Source: Candidula unifasciata (Eukaryota; Mollusca; Gastropoda; Stylommatophora; Geomitridae). Taken from it: a stretch of 64,000 nt of DNA. The notes beneath the pieces are model-generated. The model saw only the letters and a list, made by a program, of their open reading frames with translations. It made no database searches and was not told the origin of the DNA. Each line of letters opens with the position of its first letter. The stretch's first letter is position 1. Shown here one piece after another: positions 38,801 to 52,000 of the stretch. Where the stretch lies: assembly GCA_905116865.2 (NCBI GenBank), contig CAJHNH020006645.1, positions 1 to 64,000 of the forward strand. The letters are read 5' to 3'. The position numbers and the translations under genes were made by a program.

Positions 38801-41800
38801 ATTCGCATTCCAGATGGGTTCGTTCCCCATTTGAAGAAAAGATGAAGATGATTCACTCTACTTAACAATATGTATATAATTTTCTTTGAAAAAAGGTTAT
38901 ACAAAGCATTTGTGAGTATTTTTTTCTCGACATGGAATGCATTATCGTATTTTACATTATTTTATTAGAGAAAAATTCTTTTGCACAACGAGTGTTTCGC
39001 TTAGCAAGTATGATTCTAGAATGAATTATGCTCGTTAAGCGAGGTTCCACTGTATATGGTAATCACCACCATGTGACATGCTGAGCAGCAGACCGTTCAT
39101 GTTTCTCCACAAGCGTCTGTCATGTTTTCAGTCAACAACTGATTGTCTTTTGTGCCACTCTGTCAGCCTATCCGGTTTTCTCTCCCTTTGTCGGCCTGTG
39201 TCTCTAAAACCCAAAATCTTTTCAGCTGTCACAACCTTCTCCAGACCTTCTAGTCTTTTAAATTGAGCACACACACACAAATTATGACTGTCTAGTCCTG
39301 ATATCTTCTCCTCCTTATCTTTGTGTTTAATGGCTGCAAACTCTGGTGAAAAGTTCTGGTTGTTCATCCATTTCTGGACTTCAGTGGTGTTCCAGAAATT
39401 GAGTTTTGCAAGTTAATCCGCTTTACATATCTGGCTCATTTGTATGCAGACTGATGGTTCCTCGGGAAACATCCTTTATGACTGGGGCAGAGAGACTATT
39501 CTATTTCCCCCCAACAATGGGGCCCATAAATCACAAGAGAGGTCAACAACTGATTGTCTTCTAAGCCACTCTGTTAGCCCATCTAGTATTTTCACCCTCT
39601 GTCGACCTGTCTCTAAAACCCTACATCTTTACAGTTGTCACAATGTTTTCCAGATGTTCTCATCTTTCACCAACCAAAGAAATAGTCCTGATTGTAATCC
39701 CAGGTCTCTATATTTCTGGCCTTTCTGCCGATCTGGATGTTAGTTTTATACAGAGCTCATCTGAATCTTAAGATAAACAAATTAACATGTATTGCCTTGA
39801 ATTCACAACAGCAAAGAGAGTTAGGAGGATCACACACTAGACAACATAAAAATCAAAAGCTAGAGGTACCATACCAGGAAATCTTCATCTCTGTAGCAGT
39901 TGTTTTTATTAAAAAAAAAAAAAAAAAATCTTTGAATACATTATCCTCATCATGATCGTGTGTCATGCCGTAAGCCTAGGCTGTGATATTTTGTCATCAC
40001 CATATGATTACCAGAATCACGGATCAGGTCAATGTTCCAGCCAGGTAGTTGGCTTCTTGCCTTTGATTTGCTCTCTTTTAATCATTTTTGCCAGTTCTCG
40101 AGTTCATTCCTTCTCACAACATGTAGAAATATATTGAGAGTCTATGTCTAATGGTTAGAAAAACTATGACTTTCAATTGTCTTGATCAGGAAGTGCTTTG
40201 TGTGTTTTTCTATTACTCCATGATATTCTTTGCTCTCTCCTCAAAAAACTACATCACTCTCACAAGTAAATGTTTTTTCAGTTTTTCTGTTTGTTTATGG
40301 TTCATTGTCACATATGCATACAACAAGGTCACTTTTGCCATGGTGACTCTTGCTCTAATTTCTGGGAGTGCATCTTGCATCAGAGGTTATGACTGTTCCA
40401 AGACAGTTGTTTCTACTGACCTGCTCAAGAATCTGTTCACATTAAAGGTAGAAAGTAGTTCTAGGTTGTGGCATACAAGGTTCTATGTCCATGTTTTCCT
40501 CATACTGCCTTTAATTTACAGACAATTCCTTGGTACACAATAATATGCGGCTGTGTCAATGCAAATACAACTAATAAATAGATAAATTATAATTTAAAAC
40601 CTCTACAGAGCAAAGGAATTCTAAATTATAGTTTTAAAACCAAGTTAGGTATTTTCAGTTCTAATATTTACATTTTAACACAGGTAAGGGAAAGTTGGAG
40701 ATCCATAAAAACATGGAATGAAAATTAAGTGTATTTGAAAACAAATGTCTGAGGGAAATTAGGAAAAAAATGGAATGGGTTCAAATAGAGTGAAAAAAAT
40801 AAGAGAAATGTCTGAGCAACCATTAGTGTCAACAGTTATATGACAGAGAAGGCGCTTTCTTGGCACATCCTGAAAAGAGAGGAATAGAGAATCACTAAAC
40901 AGAACTTCAAACAGGAAACAAAGAGACTGAGGAAGCGAGGACACCCAAAAGAAACCATAAAAAGAATGTTGACGAGAAAAGCCAAAAGCACTGGACTGGA
41001 TTACATTCAGGATACTGAATTGATTGCACAGGACAGAATGGAATGAAGAAATAAACTGCGAACCCTATGTGACACACAAGGGTGCAACAGGACAATGATG
41101 ATGAATTATGACAGAACAAAGGGAAAAAGAAATAAATTATACTAGAAACAGAATATGCAGAATTTATATTTTTTGTGTAAAAATAAAGTCTGAGTTACTC
41201 ACCTTTCCTCTACAGACAGCCATAAATATTGCTCCATTGAGATTCGGATCACTCACTTTAGTGTAATATTCGTCCATTGCCTGGAAAGATATTTGCAGTG
41301 AATTGATGGTTGGAATCAAAAGTAATATTACTGTAGGTGGCTGCAAGTAAAGGCCCTCACTTAGATAAAAGCTCATCAAAGAAGGAGGCATGGCATATAC
41401 ACATCCTCTGGGTGGTGAACTACTTTATGATTAAATGGACGTGGTGAAGGCTCGCTGGGGTCAAGGTAGACAGTGCAACAGAACAGACGGAGTATTCATA
41501 CATAAGCAGGCTAATTCAGCGGGAGGTCAGCAGGGGTCAGGAAGATATTCAACACTAAGGGGAAAACAGGCAAACTTTCAATCAGGTTACAACTAGTACT
41601 ATTAGCAAATAGACAGTTCGTTGGCTACCGAGGAAGGAGACGGAGGACGTGTGAGAATGTTAAGAGTGCAGGAATTTCAATTCTTGATTGATTCATTCAT
41701 ACACACAACTAGGAGAGGGTTGTGTGTGTGTGTGTGCTCGCAGGTGTGTGTGTGTGTGTGTGTGTGCATGTGTGCAGCGTGTGTGCGAGTGAGAGAGACA

Positions 41801-44800
41801 TATCAATAAAATGTATTCTTAATACAGTTAATATACTGGGAGATTTTTTAATTCTCAGAATTGACTTTTTCTCAAAGGTCCATCAACCCAGACAAAAACT
41901 GGTGTCAGGTCTTCTTCACATAACTTGTGCCATGTGGTGCTGGTAGTCATATCTATTCGCAACCTTCTTTCTCATGTATTTTAAATCAGTTCTGACAAAG
42001 ATGATCTTCCATGCAATGACGTCAAACTGTCCAGCATTTTCTCTCTCTCTCTCTCAGTGCATTCCTTTGCCAAACTCTTTATCATCTTCTCTGTCTTCCC
42101 TTCCTTCTCTTCTAACTCTCCTGCTGTCACAATATACTTCAGGTTCCCACGTCTCAAAATATGCTTAAGGAATGTGTACCATCTCCTTCTGGAATGGCAA
42201 TACATATTACCCAAAGTTAGATGTGTTCTGCGTTATCATGGTGCTTTCTTCACCATAGAAATGTGTATTTTTGCCCTGAAATGTATTTCTGGTTTTGCAT
42301 TAATCTACGCTTTTTTTCTCCCAATACAAAATGGCAAGAAAAACTGGTTAAAGTTGATGAAGAATTCTTCTTCTATCTTCTTCTTCTTCTTTGGCGTTCA
42401 ACAGCTGTAAACTCTGGCGGAAATTTCAGGTTGTTCATCCACTTCTGGACTGCAGTCCTGTTCCAGAACCTGAGTTTTGCATGTGCATCAGTTTTACAGA
42501 TCTGACTTATTTGTATGCAGACTGCTGGTTCCTTGCCTCTCAGGCAGATGCACTCCGACTTCGAAGGAAGCTCCCAATAAGTCGACTCTTATGACACGCG
42601 CTACTTTATGATAAAGCAGACGTGGTGGCTTTCTGGGATTAAATGCACAGTGTAATAAAACAGAGAATCCATGCACTGAAATTGCATTTAATAGGGGTGG
42701 GTTGAGCTTCTAGAAGATACTCAATACAGAAGAGGAAACATGGGTGGACTTTTAACCAGACTGCAGCTGGTACTATTAGCATGTCAGCTCTTTATCGGCT
42801 GCTGAAGAGGGGGAAAGAATGTCACATGTGCAGTGATGGATGTTCTTGATCCATTCACATAAACCTTTACTAACCTCATCAAATAAAGTTTTCCCCTTGG
42901 GTTCTACAATAACAGGTTTGTACTGTGTTATCACATTCCACTGATTGGTAGCCTGGAAGGAAAAATATTACAACAGCTGAAGTCAAATCAACTCCTGTTG
43001 CAGCTTCCAGTTTTTCTTCTTCTTATAGTCTATGCTGTGTGGCATTAATAAATTATGTCTGCCTCCAGCCTTCTATCTTGTGTACTGTCAATCACTTGTG
43101 TAGCAGGTCATCTTCCTATCATGGTGCCAAAACATTTTGTATTTTCCTTGTATAAGATGCTCCCCATCTCTGACCCTGTATAAGATGACCTCATTTATAA
43201 GATGACCCTGTGTATAAGATGACACCATGTCTAAGATGACCCCCTGTATAAGATGACCCCTGTATAAGATGACCTCCATGTATAACATGACCCCCATGTA
43301 TAAGACATCCCCCACCCGTGAATAAGACCCCCTGTATAAGATGACTCCATACATAAACACCGACATACATAATACAATAGTGTTTTTTTTTTTTTACTCA
43401 AAATTATAAAATAAATATTTTAAACATTTTCCATGTAAAAGATTACCCCCCAATTTTAAAATGATTTGGAGAAACATATCGTCTTACACACAGACAAAAT
43501 ATGGTTTATCTTTTCTTCTAGGTCTCCCTCTTCCTCTCCAACTTTCCTGCTGTCACCATGCACTCCAATTATTACCATATTTTACCTATTAAATATGCCT
43601 CATAAGATTGGTACCAAATATCCATATCATCCTCCTTGCAAATTTATCTAGGCTATCAAACATAACAAAATACATCTAAAATACCAGACTTCTTGTGCTG
43701 ATATTACTAGAAGAAACAAGATGAAAAACAGGAAGATCAAATTTGGTTTTGTTTACTCTCTTTACTTCACAAGCAATAATGCATCTACTTTCCCTACAGT
43801 GTCTCCCGCATACACAAAAACACATTCTCACAAACTGACTAGTGTACAAAGAATAAGAAAGAGTATAGAAACTAACTATCCACAATGACACTGTACTTTA
43901 CTTACCTTCCATTTCTCAATGCAGTTATCCATCACAGGATAAGAGGGAAAGAACACCAAGAGACCGTTTGGAACAATGCGGGCAAAATTCACTGCAATGT
44001 TTATTAATATAGATTAGGTCACTTCTGCACCTCAGCATCAGGAACGATTTTATCAACACACACTTCGTTTTGACAACAAATTTTTTTTTTCATTAAAAAA
44101 AAACACACCGAAATAAATGTTTGAAAATGTCGAGGACACTTAGCGCACCACTAGCATATGACGCTTAGCGTACTAGCCCCAAATTTCCGTAGACTAAAAG
44201 TTTAAAGTTGACAGGATTGACTTCACAACACCAGCTTTTATCCCATTTGGGACCAGTCTTCCTCTGCAGAACAGCTGGACTTTTGCTGAGAGGGTCAAAC
44301 AAAGCATGAACTCTAGTTCCGGTGACAATCCAACAGGGATCTACATAGTAACTGCACTCATGAACCAAACGATGCAGCTGGAAACAAACTCACGGCTTTC
44401 AGAGTGTGAGGCACGATCTATCAAAATGGTGTCAGTAGCAGGCCACCTAGGACATAGTGTGAAGCAACGTGTGTGACTCATGCAGTATTAGGTGTTTCAG
44501 TATGGAAGGCATGCAACCAAGAACGGCAGTGTTCAGTCCAGTGCCTATTATTTCTTCACTGTGTCATGTGTCAAAGTACTCTGGACAGTGAAAACGTACC
44601 CAGTGTTTGTGTTCTTCTTTGCGTTCACTGGCTTTAAACTCCAGCAGAAAATTCTGGTTGTTTGTCCACTTCAGGACTTTAGTCTTGTTGCAAAACTTGA
44701 GTTTTGCATGCGCATCCATTTTACAGATATGGTTTATTTTTATGCAGACTGTTAGTTTCTTACCTCTCAGGCAGACGCGCCGATTCAAAAGGAAACCCCT

Positions 44801-47800
44801 ATATAGTACACTCTTATGACATGCTGCTTAGGAAGGCAGGTGTTCTAATCCCTTCTACAACCACCATAATGCAGCCCCTGGAAATATTGGAAGAGTTTGT
44901 GTACGAGTGTCTCATGACTGTCCGGCATAGGAACTGTATAAGGGTGAACCCTTTTACAACGGCATCTTTGGCATCTTTGGCATCAAAGTCAAGCAAAGTA
45001 AAGAATTCTATTCCACACCTTCAGGTGCATATGGCACATTGGGCTGGACTTATATTTGAAAGACCAATCGGCACTCGTTGGGTGATGTGGTCAACACCAT
45101 GCCAGCCACCTTTACTTCCCAGGTCTTCAACTGATACCCATTCAAAGCTGGGTCGACTGGTAATTGTTTAAAAATAAAAGTCTGAGTCATAGAGGGGTCC
45201 AAAATATGCAATTTATTTTTATTCTTGAAATTAGTTATATCTATCTATGCAAAAATATAATGAATTTATGTCAAACACCTGTGAAGCTATGGCATTTTTA
45301 GAAGATTAAAAATGTAGTATCTGGAAAAGGTGCAAAGGTTACCGGGCTTGGTAGTCAGTGGGTTAATAATTGCTTAAAATCAAGACCAATTTTTTAATTA
45401 TTTTTTCAAGTAATTTTAAATTTAGGAACATTTTTATTTAAACAAACTAATCAGTATTGCCACAATAGCTGCATTTTTAAAAAAAATCAGTAATTTAAAA
45501 TATTAATATATTTAAAAATGCATAAATAACTTAGCTATTGTTGCTATTTCCGTTATAAAATTAATAAATAATTAAAGAACTAAAAAATCTAATGCTATAA
45601 ATTTGTGTTGGTAATGTCAGCTCTTGTGTATTTTCCCATTACAAAGCAATTTGTTATTTATTTAGTCTTTAATTACATTTCTGTTATTTATGTAAAAACT
45701 AAATTAATTAATTTCTTGCTTATGTTATCTTGTTTATGTTATCTCTTAGTTGACCGTTGGCGACTGTGGCTTAGGCGTTGCGAACACGCTTTGTAATGCT
45801 GGGTTCGATCCCAGCTGTCGAAGATTAGTCTTGCATTGGTTTCGCCAGTGGCACCAAGAGCTGGCCGTTCAGTAAGCAATAACAAACTAGTGAACATAAA
45901 ACTGATTAGAAAAACCACAGCAGCCAAAAACTGTTGTGGTTGGTTTTGCAATGGCCTGTAAAGGATACGCAACTAACTAACTTAGCTGACCACTGACTAC
46001 TGATAGTTGCCGCAATAAAAATGTCAGTGAACTGTTCAACAACTGTCACCATTAACAGCGCCATGATGTTACATTTACCAACAATCTCTTTCAATCATAC
46101 AAGTCAACATTAACTTACTTATTGTGTTTCCTAAAGATCTCTGGTATGTCTCATTAGATCTGACAAACAATGTAAAATAATTAGTCAAATTCTAAGTCTA
46201 AACATATGTAACACAGAAAACTTGCAAGCATGTGAAGTCAATTTAATGACTTTTTAGAATCAAAGATAACACAATGAAAACAATATCAGACTAGTCATTT
46301 TGTTTAAAACTTTGAACCGCACATTAAACCTTGAACTCTCCTAACTGCTTTTCTCATCCCTATAGTCAAAAAAGGTATAATTTAAAAGAAAGACATTTTC
46401 AAAATCAAAGTTTTTCCTCCAAGCTATATTATGCCCCAAACAGAACTTATTCATTCAATTGAAGAAAGCGAAATCTGTCCAGAAAAACAGAATAATTTAC
46501 AGTGAATACCAAACCTCTGTGATAGAGGAGAACATAACATGTCTTGCAGTGAAAACCAACTCACTGTGTTTGAAAACTAACCCCACTGTGATAGAGATCA
46601 GAAATAGTCTTGCAATGAAATTAACTCACTGTGATAGAGAACAGAACTAGCCCTGTGGTGAAAACTAACCCCACTGTGATAGAGATAAAAAAAAATAGTC
46701 TTGCAATGAAATTAACTCATTGTGATAGAGAATAGAACTAGCCATGCTATGAAAACCAATTATTGTGACCAGAACTATAATCTGTTCTAAAAGTTGTGCC
46801 CAACTGTAAAAAATCTGTAACTCAGTAACTGTTCGACGTAAACTGGTGAGATCTGCTATGCAACCTCACAATAATCATGTTTTTGTAGGAAAATAATTAT
46901 AATGTAAAGAAACTTCTAGTTTTTATTTTGTCTTAATTTTTTTGTTTTTTATTATTATTAACAGACACCAAATCAAAGCCTACAATTAGCATATTTTCTG
47001 TAAACGGATGGCACGAACAATGCAAATCACAAAACCAACCACATTTTGGAGGCCATCCATGCGAAAATCTAAGGAGCGCTTATCTTGAATGGTGAACTGG
47101 ATATTTCATGTACTGTCACAATCTCATTTACATAATTTTAACTCAGTTCATAGGGGGGTTTCACTCTCAGGTGGTCAGTCTTCTGTATTAATCTTCTGTG
47201 AGTAAGACACATTATATTTTATTGTATGGGGGATAGACTATCAAAATAATCACCACGCCTTGCTGCACATGTGAAAAGATTTCTAAAACAATCTCCAAGC
47301 TTTTCGTTTAAAGTAAACGATTTGTGTCAATTACTGTATATACTTTATAAACTTATCTTCATCCATACAGGAGTTTTCAAGATATTTGTTAAAGTTTAAG
47401 GGTACGACTTTTTGAAACAGACTATAGCCTTGCAGTGAAAACGAACTCACTGTGACAGAGATGAGAAACAGCTTGGCAATGAAAACCAACCATTGTGAAA
47501 ATTTCAGAACTAGCTTTGCAATATAAACCAGTCACTGTTATAGAGCTCAGAACTAATCTTGCAATGAGGAACTGTAACAGAAAAAGAGAACTAGTTTTGC
47601 AGTGGAAACCAACCCACTGCGGCAGAGATCAGAAACAGCTTTGCAATGAAAACTAACCACTGTGAAAGAGATCAGAACTAGTCTTGCAATAAAAACCAGT
47701 CAATATTATAGAGATCAAAACTAGTCTTGCAATGAGAAACAACTGTAACAGAAAAAGAGAATTAGTCTTGCAGTGGAAACCAACCCACTGTGGCAGAGAT

Positions 47801-49052
47801 CAGAAAGTCTTGCAATGAAAACCAACCATTGTGATAAAGCAGAAAAGGAACTTGTCATGCAATGAATACCAACCGTCTGATGCAGGAAAACCATCCACAC
47901 AGATTGATATAGACAACCGCTACATAGAAATGAAGCTGGACGCTTGGCTCACACACCAAGATTTAGACTTCTTCTTCTTCGCGTTCACCAGCTGTGACTC
48001 CAATGCAAAGTTCTGGTTGTTCGTCCACTTCTGGACTGTAGTCATATTCCAGAACCTGACAGTTGCGTGTGCATCCATTTTACAGATTAGACTCATTTGT
48101 ATGCAGACTTCTGGTTTTTTGCCTCTCAGGTAATTGCACTCCAACTTTCCATTTAGTCGACTCTTACAACATGGCCTTTTGGTAGGCAGTGGGTCTATTC
48201 TTGTTTTCCAATTAATCGACTTTTACAACATGGCCTTTTGGTAGGCAGTGGGTCTATTCTTGTTTTCCAATTAATCAACCCTTACAACATGGCCTTTTGG
48301 TAGGCAGTGGGTCTATTCTTGTTTTCTCTACAAAAAGGCCCCGGAACCCACACAGGGAAAAGACTTCAAACCCCTGGATCTGCAATTTGATCATTACTTG
48401 TCCATTGTAACTAGTTACCTGTTCTTATACTCTGAATTGAGAACCGTTCCATCAGGACCTTTACACAACGTCCCCAGCCACACCTGGCTTTTCTCAATCA
48501 CATGAGGGTTCTCCAACTGTACTGGAAAGGGTCTAATCGGGTGAAAACAGATGTAACAAATTAAACTTAGTACAAAGTTCAAAGTATATTTATTCAATTG
48601 ATGTTTAAAAAGATTCCCAAATTTTTTTTTTTTTTTTTTTTTATTTAACTTTTTTTTAAATCCATATTTTCTTGTTTCCATTCCTTTCATTCTTCTTCTG
48701 CTTTGCGTCACCAGCTGTAAACTGCTTCACAACTTGGTTTTGTTCCAGAATCTTAGTTTTGCATGCATATCCGTTTTACAAATCTGGCTTATTTATATGC
48801 AAACAGATGGTTCCTCATCTCTCAGGCAGATGCCCTCTGACTTCGAAGAATGTTGAATGTTGAATTAAGAATCAACATCACAGCACTTGCGACACTCCCA
48901 TAAGCGCTCTGTCCTTCCAACACCTGGTGCTTCAGGTTCTCCAAACTTGCTTGTATACACAATGAAGAGCACTGGTAAAACTGCAGAACCTTAAGGTGAC
49001 TTTGAAGAAAACATTCCTAATTAGTCACCTTGTAGGACATGCTTGTTAGGGG

Positions 49053-49087
<35 letters not shown>

Positions 49088-52000
49088 ATAGTATGGGGCC
49101 CGGAACCTACATGAAAAATTCATTTCATGTTTCATTTCACAACAGCTCTTCCTGTCCCAGTTTCGCATCCGTTTGTGGTGGTATGTGATTCCTGTCATTT
49201 TATTCGCTGCTAAAGATTGTGTCAAAATCTTCAACTGTACATATTTGTGTGTGTGAAAGCAGTTTCACAATCCTGATATCTTTGGATTCTAAGTCGGCTG
49301 CAGTCAATCTGGTAACAGGTCACTTTGTAAAGACACTGATAATAGTGTGGGCATCATACTGCTCAGTAGCAATGGCAAACTACTGAATGAAAAATTGCCT
49401 AGTAAAACTAAATAGCAGTCACTATGTTGCCGGCCCTGACAAGGTATTCACTAGTTTTCAAAAGGGACGGTGAGGACATTCTGTCTGATTTCCCACTAGC
49501 ACAGGGATAGAGTAGTTATGGGTCAACACATCTGCAGTGAAGTTGGAAGCTTGATTATTAACTAACATAAGAGCCAACAAATGCAAGTGCGCATAGACTG
49601 GTGAGCCCTCAAGGGAAGACCATGAGCATTGCCTGTCATTCAAGGAGGCTTCCATAAATGCAAAGCCGACACTAGGCGCTCCTAGGCTCACCTAAGGAAC
49701 TGTCACGGATCCTATCTAGTCTGTCTGTGCTGTACTGAATCATGATCTGGGTACATCTTAATAAGCCTCTCCTTGAATGTGAAGATCTAGTCTTGCAAAC
49801 CTTCCTGATTAATGAAGTTGGAAGCTCGACTAACTAACAACATAACAGCCAACAAATGCTAGGGAATGGTTTGCAATGTTCTGAAAAGGATTATGCAGCT
49901 ATCTTTAATTCTATCAACTCAGACATAACACAAACTAACATTTGCATCTCCATCGTGAAGGAATCCAGCGGTGACAGCGTCCCACTTGTGAGGATGATGA
50001 CTTTGACTCCATGAGCTAGCAGATCTTTCATTGTGTGGCCTGGGCTGAAGCACCAATAACTGAGTATTCTCTCTGCAAGCAAAAACAAGAATATTAGTTA
50101 ATATAGTGTAGTAAGATGCATAGGAGGCCAAGAACCAGGGAGTCAGATCGCTAGGGTGATCCAGGGGTTGCTGGGAAGACAACATCCGACAATCTCTGAC
50201 TGACAGAGGACTAGAACGGAACAAAGCGAGAAAGAAAACTGTTGATAGAGAAGTCTGGCGATCTCTCTGGTCAAACCTCTACACTCCAAGGTAGAAGAGG
50301 ATTGACTAAGTAAGTAAGTCAATTGTGGTAGCATGAGCGGCGGTGAACCCTTCCTTTTTGTTACATCCCTTGTCATTAGCTTACATTTACTCTATCTCTG
50401 CAGTTATTTAAAAAAAAATGTTCAGCAAAAAAAAAGTTTGTGTTTTTAAGATTGGATGGAAATTTCGTTTCTTTTGTGATATCCTACCCAGATGACGTCA
50501 CAGGACAGGGAGGTAAGACTGGGTTTTCCGGCTTTCTTATGCTTTTAATGACCTCAAAACATCTAGAACTGGCCCTAACCCCAACACACCAAAGACACCC
50601 ATGACTGCATGCAGCCTAGGTCTCACGACTACATGCAGGCTATCTACCACCCCCTGAAATATTAGACTGTCCCGTGACCTGTGGATTTCCCCAATTTGGG
50701 GTAGGATATTAATAAAGCACTGAAATTTCTTCTAGGAAAGGACTTCAGTGTTTAAACAGCTAAGATATTTTTATAATTTACTTTATAATTTTTTTCTTCT
50801 TCTTCTTGTTCACCAACTGTAAACTCCAGCGGAAAGTTCTGGTTGTGCATTCTTTTCTGGACTTAGGTCTTATTCCAGAAACTGAGTTTTGTGTCCTCAT
50901 CAGATGTGGTTTATGTGTATGCAGACTGTTGGTTCCTCACCTCTACGGCAGATGCACTACCGCTTCAAAGGAAACATCATCCCTAATTAAAAATAGTAGA
51001 CATGCTTGTTGGGAAGCAGTGGGTTTATTCTTGTTTTTGATCCCACAATGAAGCCCCGGAACCCATATGGGGAATGTAGTTATATAACTGTCTGTGTTGT
51101 ATTATGCTGAAGAAGGCTCTACAGCTACAATATTCATTTTATCATTCATTTGTTGGGAAGCAGACTAGTTGTACTCGTTCTAGTTGGTTGATTTCAAAAA
51201 CAGGGGCACTCGTGAGTTGAAGTAAATTAATATGTTAATTGTCTGATTACCAATCAGGCTGCACAATATTTCATTTATTCACAGGAGAAGAGACTGGCTA
51301 GAAGAATTAAATCTGCCTCAGGCAATAGGTTTGAATCACGACCTGCTCCAGCTGACGGGCCGTGCAGCTGACGTCACCGGGTCGGGCTAACGATGCGTTA
51401 GCGCAGCGGTTCTCAAACAAGAAATATACTATTTTTGACAGTGGTGGGGGAAGACAGCTTACATTTTAGCTTTTAAGTATCTACATGCCTTCGTTAATAA
51501 TTTCACAATTTTTAGCCGACTTTTCTTGATTATTGCAGCGGCTCCCTTGGCATACGCTCATGGCACCCCAGGGTGCCTTGGCACCCAGTTTAAGAACCGC
51601 TGCATTAATGCATCATTAGCCCCACCCGGTGACGTCAACAGCACAGCCCGTCAGCCGGAGTCTTTCATGTTTGAATAAATCAACAAACAGCAGGTCATTT
51701 ACAGAACGTCACTCTCTTCACGGCACACCTGAAAGTTTCTTTCTCTAACTAATTCTCCAGCTCTGTGTGCTTTCAAAGCCAACGCATCTTCAATATCCTG
51801 TATCCATCTGAGCGAAGGTCAGCCTGTGTCTCTTCTTCAGGAAACTACACCCTCCATCAACTGTCCTCTCAAAGAAACTATTGACAGGGCCAAAATACCT
51901 CAGCTTTTCGGGACAAGATGCTGTTTATGAGCCAAATCTCCTCAAAGTTCAGATCATACAGGATGTCTGCGTTTTTTCTTCTTCTTGATCTACCTCTATT

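Noticed and set aside
45762..45830. Functional tRNA gene
   Set aside because: A- and B-box-like sequences are present but no full cloverleaf could be drawn, and the sequence matches SINE heads nearby.
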